Made by a program: the position numbers and the translations under genes. From positions 1 through 64,000 of the forward strand of contig JANQEQ010000138.1 in NCBI GenBank assembly GCA_028278245.1: a stretch of DNA of 64,000 nucleotides. Reading direction: 5' to 3'. Positions 19,451 to 31,372 of this stretch are shown in pieces; the first letter of the stretch is position 1, and the number at the start of each line of letters is the position of its first letter. The DNA is from Phycisphaerales bacterium. GTDB lineage: Bacteria > Planctomycetota > Phycisphaerae > Phycisphaerales > SM1A02. The notes beneath the pieces were generated by a model, which was not told the DNA's origin, did no database searches, and saw only the letters and a program-made list of their open reading frames with translations.

Positions 19451-20764
19451 ATGTGCTCAATGGAACCCATGCAGTCCAAGCAAGCCGCCATCCTGTCCAT
19501 AGGCGATGAACTGATCCTGGGTCAGTCTTGTGATACCAACAGTGCATGGCTTTCCTATGAATTGTTGAAACACTCCATCATCACCGCTGAGCATCGTACT
19601 GTTGCGGATGATCGCAGTGCCATCTCGTTGAGTATCCGGTCGCTGGCAGAGCAATATGATCTCCTGCTCATCACGGGTGGATTGGGGCCAACGCAGGATG
19701 ATATGACCAGAGAGGCATTGGGAGATGTGCTCAATCCCGGTGAGTTGCTGGTAGAGGATCTGCAGGCCCGTGATGATCTCGTGCAGTGGTTTTCTGATCG
19801 GGGACTGGAAATACCGGAATCAAATTTCCGCCAGATCCTTCGACCGAGCGACATGAGGATGCTTCATAACCCAAATGGCACAGCGCCTGGATTATCTGGT
19901 GTACATAGTAGTTGCCAAATCTTCGCGCTACCTGGTCCTCCACGGGAAATGCAACCTATGTTCCTGAACCTGGTGGTTCCTGAGATACCGAAAGTTGATG
20001 AGGCATTTTCCGTGCGGATGGCTGAGGTCCATGAGTATGGAATGGGAGAGGCGGAAGCGGCACAGAGGTTGGGGGAAATAACCGATCGCAATCGGAACGA
20101 TCGTGTCGGAACCACGGCAAGTGAAGCCATCATCACCGCTCGCATCCGGGCACATGGCTCTAAAGAACATGCACAGCAAAGTTGCACGGAGATTGCCGAT
20201 ACTGTGGATCGACTCTGGCATCCGTATTCATTTGGCAGAGAAGGTGTCACCCTGGCCAGTGCAGTGGGAACTCTTTTACGTGATCTTCAACTCACATTGG
20301 TGACAGCAGAATCGTGTACTGGCGGCTGGTTGAGTAAGACAATTGTCGATGTGCCGGGATCAAGTGATTACTTCCTCGGCGGTTGGATCACCTACGCAAA
20401 TTCGATGAAGCAGGACAATCTGCATATATCCGAAGAACTACTCAAGCAGCATGGTGCGGTTTCAGAGCCGGTTGTTCGTGCCATGGCTGAAGGTGCGCTT
20501 GGTTCCTCTCAGGCTGATCTGTCCGTTGCCGTCACGGGAATCGCAGGTCCGGGAGGCGGCACAGCAACAAAACCTGTCGGAACAGTGTTTATTGCTGTTG
20601 GACAACGGAACTCACGCGGAGAACTATCTTCATTTGTCAGACGATTCAAATTCCTGGCTGAACGATCTGTCGTACGAGACCGTGCGGTCAAATCTGCCCT
20701 TCAAATGCTCAGATTTACGATATTAAACGTAACAGAAGATATCCCACTTTTATGGCAGGTATAA
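19451..20764 (+). CDS. cinA: CinA: ADP-ribose pyrophosphatase/nicotinamide-nucleotide amidase family
   Basis: Full-length CinA, 437 aa: an N-terminal MoCF-like domain (ILSIGDELILGQ, LLITGGLGPTQDDMTREAL, ALPGPPREMQPMF) and a C-terminal PncC domain (VTAESCTGGWLSKTI, AVTGIAGPGGGT, KPVGTVFIAV). The C-terminal domain deamidates nicotinamide mononucleotide in NAD salvage; both domains together occur in the two-function enzyme. Starts at 19460 and 19469 (ATG) are also possible. Precedes folK by 43 bp on the same strand. Confidence 0.92.
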   Translation: MCSMEPMQSKQAAILSIGDELILGQSCDTNSAWLSYELLKHSIITAEHRTVADDRSAISLSIRSLAEQYDLLLITGGLGPTQDDMTREALGDVLNPGELLVEDLQARDDLVQWFSDRGLEIPESNFRQILRPSDMRMLHNPNGTAPGLSGVHSSCQIFALPGPPREMQPMFLNLVVPEIPKVDEAFSVRMAEVHEYGMGEAEAAQRLGEITDRNRNDRVGTTASEAIITARIRAHGSKEHAQQSCTEIADTVDRLWHPYSFGREGVTLASAVGTLLRDLQLTLVTAESCTGGWLSKTIVDVPGSSDYFLGGWITYANSMKQDNLHISEELLKQHGAVSEPVVRAMAEGALGSSQADLSVAVTGIAGPGGGTATKPVGTVFIAVGQRNSRGELSSFVRRFKFLAERSVVRDRAVKSALQMLRFTILNVTEDIPLLWQV

Positions 20765-20807
20765 ACTACGTAATGCTGCTAAGACAACAAAGCAGGAGAA
20801 TCGCACC

Positions 20808-21329
20808 TTGACTGAAATTGCCTACATTGGATTAGGCTCAAACATCGGTGATCGCAGAAAGACCTTCGATGCAGCGCTGTTGACGCTGGACCGTGCGGAT
20901 GGAATCTCAGTTGAAGCGGTAAGCCGGTACATCGAAACTGAACCTATCGGCCAACCGGATCAGGATCGATTCCTCAATGCCGCGGTCAAACTCGAAGTTG
21001 ATATTACCGCTCGACGATTACTCAAACTGTGCCAGAGTATTGAAGAGCAACACGGTCGGCAACGATCGGAGGATATCGTGTGGGGACCACGCACACTTGA
21101 TCTGGATATATTGTTGTTTGGTTCTCTCATCTGCGATGAGCATGATCTGATCGTACCACATCCACACCTGCCTACCCGCCGTTTTGTTTTAGGACCGTTG
21201 GCGGAAATCGCACCCAACGCCATTCATCCGGTACTCAATCTCACCATTGGCGAATTGAACGAACGGGTTTTAGCTTCTGAGAACAGGGAATATTCACCCT
21301 CGGTATCGTGTTCTTCCAGCAAGCCCTGA
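20808..21329 (+). CDS. folK: 2-amino-4-hydroxy-6-hydroxymethyldihydropteridine diphosphokinase
   Basis: Transfers pyrophosphate to hydroxymethyl-dihydropterin in folate synthesis. 173 aa, the usual HPPK length. Motifs: YIGLGSNIGDR at the start, ETEPIGQPDQDRFLNAAV, and GPRTLDLDILLFG, with HPHLPTRRFVLGPLAEIAP. Start is a TTG at 20808 with an AGGAG ribosome site upstream; no ATG fits. folB and folP are not adjacent. Confidence 0.93.
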   Translation: MTEIAYIGLGSNIGDRRKTFDAALLTLDRADGISVEAVSRYIETEPIGQPDQDRFLNAAVKLEVDITARRLLKLCQSIEEQHGRQRSEDIVWGPRTLDLDILLFGSLICDEHDLIVPHPHLPTRRFVLGPLAEIAPNAIHPVLNLTIGELNERVLASENREYSPSVSCSSSKP

Positions 21330-21402
21330 CCCTGCCTCACACACGTACAATATCCTTTTCCGATTTCATCAACGAATGTAGAAGTCACATCTGGAGCACA
21401 CC

Positions 21403-22671
21403 ATGACTCGCGTTTTATCCATTTTTCTGCTGGCACTCCTGGCCATCTCCATCACCAGTTATTCTCTGGTTACTGCCGGTCAACCCGCAGATACTGGTTC
21501 ACAAACCAGCACGAATCCTGAAGCAGCAGCCATTCTGGAAAAAACTGCACTTACCTATCAACAAGCTCCAACGATTACCGACACCCTGACCCTTGAGTTC
21601 ATCAGCCCCTTTGGGAATGAGAAGGAAACGCTGGAGATGATCATGGGCAAGGAGGGTAGCAGTCGATTTAACGCCGGGGGAGCAGTGCTCACTACGCTGG
21701 ACAATCAGTTATACATCGAAATGGAAGAGGTCGAGGACAAATATCTTCAGAAGGAAATCAAAACCAGTGTCGTTGCTACGATGACTGACGTCCTTGGTGC
21801 AAACGGCAGTATGCCTTTTCATTACCTAATGCGAACTCCCGGGAACGAAGATCAATACATCGATTGCCTCTGTCTGGGTATGCTGCAGGATCCGGTGCTC
21901 AGTGAAGTCAAATCCGTTCAGAATTCAGACAACCAGACGATGCATGAATTGGTGATCAATGCCAGCGACGGCGTTGCCAAAGTCCACATCTCCCCGGGGC
22001 AGTTTCTTATCAGGGGTCTTGATATCACCTTCAAGCCACCTGCTGCTCCAGACAGCGAGAAATTCACGATCAAGGCAGCGTTCAATCCCCAGATCGCAGA
22101 TGAATTAGACAACCCAATTACGTTTTCGCCGGGGAAGCGGATGCGTGTCCATACTCTCGATGATCTTGAACCCGCGATGGAGGAAGCACCCCCGGCTGAA
22201 ACTACCTCGCGATCATTCCCTAAAGCAGGTGACGTTGCCCCTGAGTTCACATTGAAAACTCCCAGCGGCGAAGTTGTGAAACTGTCTGATCTCAAGGGCT
22301 CCGTAGTCGTCATCGACTTCTGGGCAACGTGGTGTGGATGGTGCATCAAAGGAATGCCTTTGCTACAAAATTTTTACAACTGGTCCCTGACGCAGGATGA
22401 TTCGATCAAGGTCTTTGCGATAAACAGTTGGGAGCGTAAGTTCAGCGTCGAGGAAAGACCCCAGAAGATTGCTGAATACTGGAAGAACAAGGGCTGGACT
22501 ATCCCCGTCCTGCTTGATCTGGATGGATCCTACATCGGGAAGTATGGCTTTGGTGGCATTCCGGCAACTGTGATCATCGGCCCGGATGGTAGGATTGTTA
22601 AAATTCACAACGGGTATAGCCCGCAGATGGAATCAATGCTCAAGAATGATGTTGCCAAAGCACTGGAGTAA
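21403..22671 (+). CDS. Exported TlpA-like thioredoxin-fold protein with N-terminal lipoprotein-carrier-like domain
   Basis: 422 aa with a signal peptide (about 1-26) and two parts. Residues about 40-240 look like the DUF2092/LolA-type half-barrel seen in planctomycete exported proteins. Residues about 270-422 are a TlpA/ResA-like thioredoxin domain with FWATWCGWC as the CxxC redox site, and GIPATVIIGPDG containing the cis-proline loop. Probably a periplasmic or membrane-side thiol oxidoreductase; the redox partner is unknown. Its stop is six bases before the start of a paralogue of the same architecture, so the two are an operon and likely a tandem duplication. Confidence 0.85.
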   Translation: MTRVLSIFLLALLAISITSYSLVTAGQPADTGSQTSTNPEAAAILEKTALTYQQAPTITDTLTLEFISPFGNEKETLEMIMGKEGSSRFNAGGAVLTTLDNQLYIEMEEVEDKYLQKEIKTSVVATMTDVLGANGSMPFHYLMRTPGNEDQYIDCLCLGMLQDPVLSEVKSVQNSDNQTMHELVINASDGVAKVHISPGQFLIRGLDITFKPPAAPDSEKFTIKAAFNPQIADELDNPITFSPGKRMRVHTLDDLEPAMEEAPPAETTSRSFPKAGDVAPEFTLKTPSGEVVKLSDLKGSVVVIDFWATWCGWCIKGMPLLQNFYNWSLTQDDSIKVFAINSWERKFSVEERPQKIAEYWKNKGWTIPVLLDLDGSYIGKYGFGGIPATVIIGPDGRIVKIHNGYSPQMESMLKNDVAKALE

Positions 22672-22676
22672 TCCAT

Positions 22677-24005
22677 GTGCGTGTAATGATGAAGACAGGT
22701 TATTTCCAGCTTGGTTGGCTATTCCTTGCTTCGACATGCTTGCCAACTCAGGCACAACCAGAGCCGGATCTAGTTGCCAGTAAAGCGTTCGCAGACGTGC
22801 TGAACAGCTACCGCCAGTCGGATGCACTGCGTATCCAGGGCACGCTGGACATACAGATCACATCAGTCGACGGCACGGTCAAAAATACAAATAAGACAAT
22901 CGATCTGCTTTACGTCAAAGGTGGTGATGGAGTTATCAAATTTGATTCCCGCCATTGCTATCTGAATCGTGGGCAGATGTATGTCGTCCATCAGGATGTT
23001 GATCATTCCTACTATGTGGAAGCATTCGAAGATTCTCCATTTTGGGCATTGCTCATTGCTTTCCAGGATATTCCCTATCCACACCTTGCTCTGCTATGGG
23101 GTGAGCAAGAGCCGACAGATGTGTGGATGCAATTGATGCCGCAGAATCCTGAGATTGCCCCGACGCAGGTAGCAGAAATCAGGATTGACGGCCAGACCTA
23201 TCAGCAAATTACATTTGAAGGACCGGACGGCCGACTTCAGCTCAATATCGATCCGACTACCTCCCGTATTCATTCCATCGAACACGTTATGACCAGTGGT
23301 GCATTTCTCGCAGGGGGAAGCACCAGCACCACCAGATATCAATACACCTATTCAACGTTCGACAAACCACCTCCGGCTGAGGAATACACATTCTCTCCCG
23401 GTGACCGTCAACAGGTGTCACATCTTGCATCTCTATCACCTCCACCGCCGCCACCACCTCCCACGCCCCCCGCAGCGCAGCCTGGAACACCTGCGGTGGG
23501 CAAGCATGCACCGTCAATTATCCTGGCAACCGCAGATGGCGGAGCGATCGATCTGGAAGATCATCGTGGGGAGGTCGTTGTGCTGGATTTCTGGGCCACG
23601 TGGTGCATGCCCTGCCGACATGCTCTTCCTCTGCTCCATCAGGTCGCTGCCTGGGCCGAGGATGAACAACTTCCCGTCAAGATCTTTGCGATCAACGTGT
23701 GGGAAATTTGTGACGCTCAGGAAAATAGCCCCCAATCCCGTTTGGATGCGGTCAATAAATTCTGGCAGGAACAGAAATTCACCCTCCCGGTCGCAATGGA
23801 TTACAGCGACCAGACCGCAGCGGCTTACGGTATCTCAGGCATCCCGACCACGGTCATCATTCGAGGTGATGGTACGATCCACGCAATCCACGTGGGAGCG
23901 GGAGATGATTACATCAACTCACTCCGCCGAGATATCCACGCAGCGGTTGATCTCCTGCAACAAGTTGGGAAGTTGTCAGACGAAGATCCACAGTCGGACC
24001 CGTAA
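22677..24005 (+). CDS. Second exported TlpA-like thioredoxin-fold protein (tandem paralogue)
   Basis: 442 aa: signal peptide, a divergent N-terminal carrier-like domain (about 30-240), a polyproline linker (SPPPPPPPPTPP near 260), and a thioredoxin domain with FWATWCMPC and GIPTTVIIRGDG. The GTG at 22677 is used because GGAG lies eight bases upstream; ATGs at 22686 and 22689 also keep the signal peptide. The same layout as the gene before, but the N-terminal halves have diverged far more than the thioredoxin domains, suggesting different client specificity. Probably exported, function unproven. Confidence 0.83.
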   Translation: MRVMMKTGYFQLGWLFLASTCLPTQAQPEPDLVASKAFADVLNSYRQSDALRIQGTLDIQITSVDGTVKNTNKTIDLLYVKGGDGVIKFDSRHCYLNRGQMYVVHQDVDHSYYVEAFEDSPFWALLIAFQDIPYPHLALLWGEQEPTDVWMQLMPQNPEIAPTQVAEIRIDGQTYQQITFEGPDGRLQLNIDPTTSRIHSIEHVMTSGAFLAGGSTSTTRYQYTYSTFDKPPPAEEYTFSPGDRQQVSHLASLSPPPPPPPPTPPAAQPGTPAVGKHAPSIILATADGGAIDLEDHRGEVVVLDFWATWCMPCRHALPLLHQVAAWAEDEQLPVKIFAINVWEICDAQENSPQSRLDAVNKFWQEQKFTLPVAMDYSDQTAAAYGISGIPTTVIIRGDGTIHAIHVGAGDDYINSLRRDIHAAVDLLQQVGKLSDEDPQSDP

Positions 24006-24021
24006 ATGATATGGTGACAGT

Positions 24022-27000
24022 ATGGCTGCCTGTCATCCACACGGATTTCATCCCCGGATCATCGATTCACTCAAGGACAAGAAGAGGAATCTTGTCACCG
24101 AGCTTGCTGATTCGATAGCAGGCGAGGTGCGATTCAGCCATCACGACCGCATGCTCTATGCTACAGACGCCAGCATGTACCAGGTTGAACCGCTCGGCGT
24201 TGTGATTCCCAGAAATACTGATGACATTCAGACGACAATCCGCTGGGTGGTAAAACATGACAAGCCACTGCTGGCACGAGTGGGGGGGACATCCCTTGTC
24301 GGGCAGGCTGTCAATGCGGCAGTGATCATCGATCTAAGCCGGCATTGCAATCGCTTTCTGGAAGTGGATCTGGAGAATAGAATCGCAACCGTCGAACCGG
24401 GTCTGGTGTTGGATCACCTCAATCAAAAGTTGCAGCCGCATGGTCTGATGTTTGGACCTGATGTTGCTACCTCAACCCATGCAGGTATCGGGGGAATGAT
24501 CGGTAACAACTCATCCGGCGCTCATTCCATCCTGTATGGTCGAACCGTCGATCACCTGCGCAGCGTCGATGTGATCCTCGCTGACGGTTCAAAAGTCACA
24601 CTTGCAGAGGGATCTGCAGTTCATGATTCAAAGGTTGGTGAACTTACTCGCAAAATTGTTGATGTCATCACACCTCTGCGTGATGAGATACGCAAACGCT
24701 TCCCCCAAACTCTCCGTAGAGTCAATGGCTACAACCTCGATCTGATACTGGATCAACTTGAGAACAGCTCCCCCGGTACATTTGATCGGGTCAACCTCGC
24801 ACATCTGATCTGCGGGAGTGAAGGAACACTTGGAGTCATGACCAAGGCAACTCTGGACCTGGTCGAGATTCCTCCACATAAGGGTTTAGGCATCATTGCA
24901 TTTCCTCAGGTGGATGATGCACTCCTGGCGGTCAACGAAATCCTGAAAATAAAACCCGCTGCGGTTGAACTGATTGACAACATTGTTCTGGATCTGGCTC
25001 GGCAAAATCGCGAACATCGACATCACGTTGAACTGCTCCCCGATCTGAATGGTACATCTGCTGGAGCTGTCCTGTACGTCGAATATTTCGCACAAAATGA
25101 AGCGGAAATCGCAGATCAACTCTCAAATCTGACCCGACAGTTTGGTGAATCAGCGACGCACATCTACACCGGCACACAGGAAATGGCCAACGCCTGGGCC
25201 TTGCGAAAAGCAGGTGAACCATTATTGCACGGCCTCATCGGAAAACGAAAACCCGTTGCCTTCATCGAAGATACCGCAGTCGAACCACAGAACCTGCCGG
25301 AATACATCACCGAACTTCGTGAATTGATCAGCAGGCATGGAACCAAAGCCGCGTTCTATGCTCATGCATCGGTGGGGTGCCTGCACGTGCGACCGCTGTT
25401 GTGTCTTCATGAAGATGTTGATCGCCAAACGATGCAGGCAATCGCGGAAGATACGACCGATCTTGTTAAACACTACGCCGGTGCATTGTCAGGAGAACAT
25501 GGTGACGGCCGCGCAAGATCACACCTGTTGAGACGTTTCTACGGCTCACAAATTTGCGATGCCTTTGCCCGCATCAAGAAAATCTTTGATCCCGATAACC
25601 GTTTCAATCCCGGCAATATCGTCGATCCGCCTGCAATGACGCATCATCTGCGTGTTCATCCAAACGAAAATAAACTTATCTTCCCCGAAGCTGATACCGC
25701 CTTTCGCTTCGATGATGGATTCAATGATGCGATCGAACGATGTAATGGTGCGGGATTATGTCGAAAAGCACGCATGGAAGATGATCCCGATGATAGTGTG
25801 GGAGAAAAAGTGTGGGGGGGTGGGGAGGTGATGTGTCCATCGTTCCGTGCTACCAGGGATGAACGCCACTCGACCCGTGGCCGAGGCAATGCTTTGCGTT
25901 TGGCAATCACCGGCCAGTTATCCTCCCCGGGCGGATCGGAGCCGTGGCTTGACCAGCATACCCTGGACACACTTGATCTGTGTTTGTCGTGCAAAGCGTG
26001 CAAGCGGGAATGCCCCAGTAATGTCGACATCGCTAAGCTCAAAGCGGAGTACATTCACCAGGGACACAAAGCCAAACACCATATCCCCTGGCAGCGACGA
26101 CTCATGGGAAACGTTCGTCGCATCAATTCGATTGGTTCTGCGGTCGCACCACTGGCTAACCTGACACTACGCCACACTCCGTTTGGTTCCATTGCGAAAC
26201 AAGCACTTGGAATACATCCAGAACGCAGACTACCCCAATTCCACAAATCGCTCTTCCGCTGGTTCAATAAGCGTAAGCAGCCAACGGTATTGGATCCCAG
26301 CGCACCGGCAGTAATCCTCTTCCCCGATTGCTTTACCATCTACCAGGAACCGCACATCGGCCAGGCTGCGGTGCATGTACTGGAATCGCTTGGGTACAGG
26401 GTCATCCTCCCCTGCGTCGGCTGTTGTGGGCGATCTTACATCAGTTCGGGCATGCTCGATCACGCAATCACCGTATGCTCACAAACCGCGCAGCAACTGC
26501 ATCAGATCATGCAGAATCATCAGGTCGATGCGATCGTCGTCTGTGAACCAAGCTGTGCCAGTGCCATGCGTGACGACTGGCTGGATCTGAAATTAACCTG
26601 CGATGATTCAGTGGTGAGCGATGTCAGCCGAAATGTGATGATGATCGACGAGTTCATCGAATCAAGCCAGCACCCCACCCCCCCACACACTATCGAGATC
26701 ACACCAGAGCGGGAAAGTACAGTGCCGATTCTTCTCCACGGCCACTGCCATCAGAAAGCGCTGTGGGGGATAGATGCGACCGTGAAACTGCTGCAACGCT
26801 TCCTGAAACAGGATATCACCGTGCTCGACTCCAGCTGTTGTGGCTTGGCCGGCGCCTGGGGTTATGCGCACCATCGGCATGAACTCTCCCTGCAAATCGG
26901 TGAACAATCACTGTTTACCACGTTTCGTCAAAATCCCGAGGCAATAGTGGCTGCCACGGGCACAAGCTGTCGCCAACAGATTTTAGATGGCCTTCAACGC

Positions 27001-27054
27001 AAGGCATTTCATCCGATCGAGCTGATTGCCCAATCTGTGCGATTCGAAAATTAA
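24022..27054 (+). CDS. FAD-linked oxidase / Fe-S (GlcD-GlcF fusion) dehydrogenase, YdiJ-like
   Basis: 1010-aa oxidoreductase. N-terminal FAD_binding_4 domain (about 50-230; PRNTDDIQ, GGTSLVGQAV, GMIGNNSSGAHS), FAD-oxidase C-terminal domain (about 280-540, ending SGEHGDGRARS), then a Fe-S segment with CNGAGLCRK, MCPSFRATRDERHSTRGR and the ferredoxin motif CLSCKACKRECP, then two cysteine-rich CCG domains (LPCVGCCGRSY; SSCCGLAGAWGY). Same layout as E. coli YdiJ, a D-2-hydroxyglutarate dehydrogenase, so a D-2-hydroxyacid is the probable substrate; lactate or glycolate remain possible. Two GC-tract expansions interrupt loops: VWGGGE (about 595) and QHPTPPHT (about 887). Stop overlaps that of the convergent dacB. 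Confidence 0.9.
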   Translation: MAACHPHGFHPRIIDSLKDKKRNLVTELADSIAGEVRFSHHDRMLYATDASMYQVEPLGVVIPRNTDDIQTTIRWVVKHDKPLLARVGGTSLVGQAVNAAVIIDLSRHCNRFLEVDLENRIATVEPGLVLDHLNQKLQPHGLMFGPDVATSTHAGIGGMIGNNSSGAHSILYGRTVDHLRSVDVILADGSKVTLAEGSAVHDSKVGELTRKIVDVITPLRDEIRKRFPQTLRRVNGYNLDLILDQLENSSPGTFDRVNLAHLICGSEGTLGVMTKATLDLVEIPPHKGLGIIAFPQVDDALLAVNEILKIKPAAVELIDNIVLDLARQNREHRHHVELLPDLNGTSAGAVLYVEYFAQNEAEIADQLSNLTRQFGESATHIYTGTQEMANAWALRKAGEPLLHGLIGKRKPVAFIEDTAVEPQNLPEYITELRELISRHGTKAAFYAHASVGCLHVRPLLCLHEDVDRQTMQAIAEDTTDLVKHYAGALSGEHGDGRARSHLLRRFYGSQICDAFARIKKIFDPDNRFNPGNIVDPPAMTHHLRVHPNENKLIFPEADTAFRFDDGFNDAIERCNGAGLCRKARMEDDPDDSVGEKVWGGGEVMCPSFRATRDERHSTRGRGNALRLAITGQLSSPGGSEPWLDQHTLDTLDLCLSCKACKRECPSNVDIAKLKAEYIHQGHKAKHHIPWQRRLMGNVRRINSIGSAVAPLANLTLRHTPFGSIAKQALGIHPERRLPQFHKSLFRWFNKRKQPTVLDPSAPAVILFPDCFTIYQEPHIGQAAVHVLESLGYRVILPCVGCCGRSYISSGMLDHAITVCSQTAQQLHQIMQNHQVDAIVVCEPSCASAMRDDWLDLKLTCDDSVVSDVSRNVMMIDEFIESSQHPTPPHTIEITPERESTVPILLHGHCHQKALWGIDATVKLLQRFLKQDITVLDSSCCGLAGAWGYAHHRHELSLQIGEQSLFTTFRQNPEAIVAATGTSCRQQILDGLQRKAFHPIELIAQSVRFEN

Positions 27055-28556
27055 GGCGATGGAGAAGCTGGAGTTGCAGTGTTCTCAACAAGGTTTTTCG
27101 CAATCGCCGAGACGATCTTTTCCTGCATACGTTTCGCAGGATAAACGGTTTTATGTGCTGGCAGGTTGTTCACCATGATGCTGAAAGCTGCGCACTTCCC
27201 GTTGGGCGCAGTGACATAACCGCTCAAGCAGCTCACCCCGTTGATGTAACCTGTCTTTGCTTTGACTTGTGCTCGATGCAGATTAATGTTGCCAAAGCGT
27301 TTGGCCAGTGTTCCGGTTTCTGCCGCGTCCGCCATGCTGTCGATAAACACTGGTCCCAGTTTTTCATCAGTGTAAAATGAACCGAGCCACATCGTCATTG
27401 TTCCCGGGGCAATGCGGTTATCACGACTCAAACCCGAACCGTCTGCAATCACTACCTGTGCAGCCAGTTGACGACTTTCCAGTCTTTCAAAGAGAACCGC
27501 TCGAATCAATGCTGCTCCCTGGCTCCACGATCCAGGCTGTTGAGTGCGGGCTGGTACAATGCGCTTCAGCAGGCATTCCGCATAGATATTCTTGCTGTCC
27601 CGATTGCAGCGGGTCAATACGGTAAAAAGTGGCGTTGTAATGATCGGCTCCAGTAACTGCCCCCTTTGGAGCGGCGCAGTTGGTTCGAGAACACCAAACT
27701 TGTCGACCGTGATGCCCGCCCGACGGAGTCGATCCGTCAGCAGATGTGAAAAGAACGTGGGCATGTCATGCACGGTGACCGGTACCATGACGGAATACCG
27801 ATCACTTTTGACATTGCCGTAGATTGTCAGTTTATTTGTTCCCAGTTGTCGGGAGATCCACATATCGTTTCCGTCGTGTGGACCCGTGCGGCAGGTTGCG
27901 CGGTTTGTCGGAATGAGCCACCCTGCCTTGGGTTGAAAATTCGAGATGTTGGGGCGGCTTCCCTTGTTCACCTTCGGATAAAAACGCAGAACATTGAGGT
28001 GAAAATTCAGCCCGGAAATCTCAGCAAATGACCGCTGATTGAGCTGCTCTATCGGCCAGGATTCATGGATAAACTCCCGATCGAAAATACGATCATCGAC
28101 CACCACCTCGCTGAGATGCGTCACCTTTGCATCCGCCACCGCCTGCACCCACAGATCGAGAAATGATTCGACATCAAAGCCTTCCTCGCCGTTGACCGTC
28201 ATGAGCCGCAAGAGATCCGGATCACCGAACGCAGGATCGCCGTCTCCCACCACGATGAGCCGATCGCCATCCAGGAAGAGCTTTGTCTGGAATGTAAAAT
28301 CCGCACCCAGTGTATGGAGGGCGGCTCCGCTGGTAATCAATTTCATGTTGCTGGCAGGAATCATCTTCCTCTCAGCATCAATCGAGACCAGTTCCTGGCC
28401 GGTCTGCGCATCCCGCACACTTACCGCCACATCACCACCTGACAGGGCAGTCGTCTGGATTGCCCGGTCCACATCCTCCAACATACCCGCCTGGGTAATG
28501 GTGGCCCAGAGCAGCAACGTCAGGAAAATCGTTGGCAGGTGGTGTATTCGTTTCAT
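27051..28556 (-). CDS. dacB: D-alanyl-D-alanine carboxypeptidase/endopeptidase, PBP4 type
   Basis: Periplasmic peptidoglycan peptidase, 501 aa from the ATG at 28554-28556, which has a GGAGG site 9 nt upstream and begins a clear signal peptide (MKRIHHLPTIFLTLLLW). Active-site motifs: SxxK as S69-N-M-K72, the SxN region as SGLSRDN, and KTG in VKAKTGYINGV. The large insert domain between SxxK and SxN, typical of class C PBP4, is present. The stop codon shares four bases (TTAA) with the stop of the FAD/Fe-S gene on the other strand. Confidence 0.93.
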   Translation of the reverse strand: MKRIHHLPTIFLTLLLWATITQAGMLEDVDRAIQTTALSGGDVAVSVRDAQTGQELVSIDAERKMIPASNMKLITSGAALHTLGADFTFQTKLFLDGDRLIVVGDGDPAFGDPDLLRLMTVNGEEGFDVESFLDLWVQAVADAKVTHLSEVVVDDRIFDREFIHESWPIEQLNQRSFAEISGLNFHLNVLRFYPKVNKGSRPNISNFQPKAGWLIPTNRATCRTGPHDGNDMWISRQLGTNKLTIYGNVKSDRYSVMVPVTVHDMPTFFSHLLTDRLRRAGITVDKFGVLEPTAPLQRGQLLEPIITTPLFTVLTRCNRDSKNIYAECLLKRIVPARTQQPGSWSQGAALIRAVLFERLESRQLAAQVVIADGSGLSRDNRIAPGTMTMWLGSFYTDEKLGPVFIDSMADAAETGTLAKRFGNINLHRAQVKAKTGYINGVSCLSGYVTAPNGKCAAFSIMVNNLPAHKTVYPAKRMQEKIVSAIAKNLVENTATPASPSP

Positions 28557-28623
28557 ACGCGACGCCTCCAGCATAAAGCAGAACCGGTCAACATGGTATC
28601 GGCTGAGGCTTGTGAGAATCTGA

Positions 28624-30762
<2,139 letters not shown>

Positions 30763-30827
30763 TACAACAGGGATCTGTCCGAACTGAATTCACCCACGGA
30801 TGTATTCCTCCGCTACAATCTCCGACC

Positions 30828-31352
30828 ATGGGACTTGCTGCTCTGGGATTCCGTAATCTGCTGATCAAGCTGTCAATCTTCTTCGTCATGGCGGCTCTAT
30901 TGGCTTGGGCACTGGGGGGGACACTCTGGCCTCGGGCGGAGACGGCAGACTTCCCAGCCGTCCAATTCAACGGCAAATCGTGGTTCTGGCGTTTGAGCGT
31001 GGGGGGACGGATCAAAGGGCAATTGCACTGGCAGCTCATGTATATCAATGCAGAGCAATCACCACAGCCGTTCAGTGATCAACTCTGGGCACAAGTGGTG
31101 GAGTTGGTGGCCGCACCGGAAGGCTTGTACTACGCAGCTTGTGACTCACTCAAATCCACTGCCCCCTGGCAAATCACCCGGATCGATCAAAATAACCAGG
31201 CCGATACGATTGTGACTCTCCCCGATCGCCTGGCTGTGGAGCGGCAGTTGGTACGTATCCGAACCGGATTACCCATCGAATCGCTTGAAGCAATCGAAAA
31301 TGAACGTCCGATTGTGCTTGATCCAGCATCATCGACCGCATCAGACAACTGA
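30828..31352 (+). CDS. Unknown protein with one N-terminal membrane segment
   Basis: 174 aa. One hydrophobic stretch at about 13-30 (LSIFFVMAALLAWALGG) suggests an anchored or exported protein. The remaining soluble part has no motif I recognise and ends in an acidic/serine tail. It ends 20 bp before the CYTH gene on the same strand, and both sit after ligA, so it is probably a real gene in a small operon. No function can be given. Confidence 0.65.
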   Translation: MGLAALGFRNLLIKLSIFFVMAALLAWALGGTLWPRAETADFPAVQFNGKSWFWRLSVGGRIKGQLHWQLMYINAEQSPQPFSDQLWAQVVELVAAPEGLYYAACDSLKSTAPWQITRIDQNNQADTIVTLPDRLAVERQLVRIRTGLPIESLEAIENERPIVLDPASSTASDN

Positions 31353-31372
31353 TCCTCCGGCAGCAGAATCCC

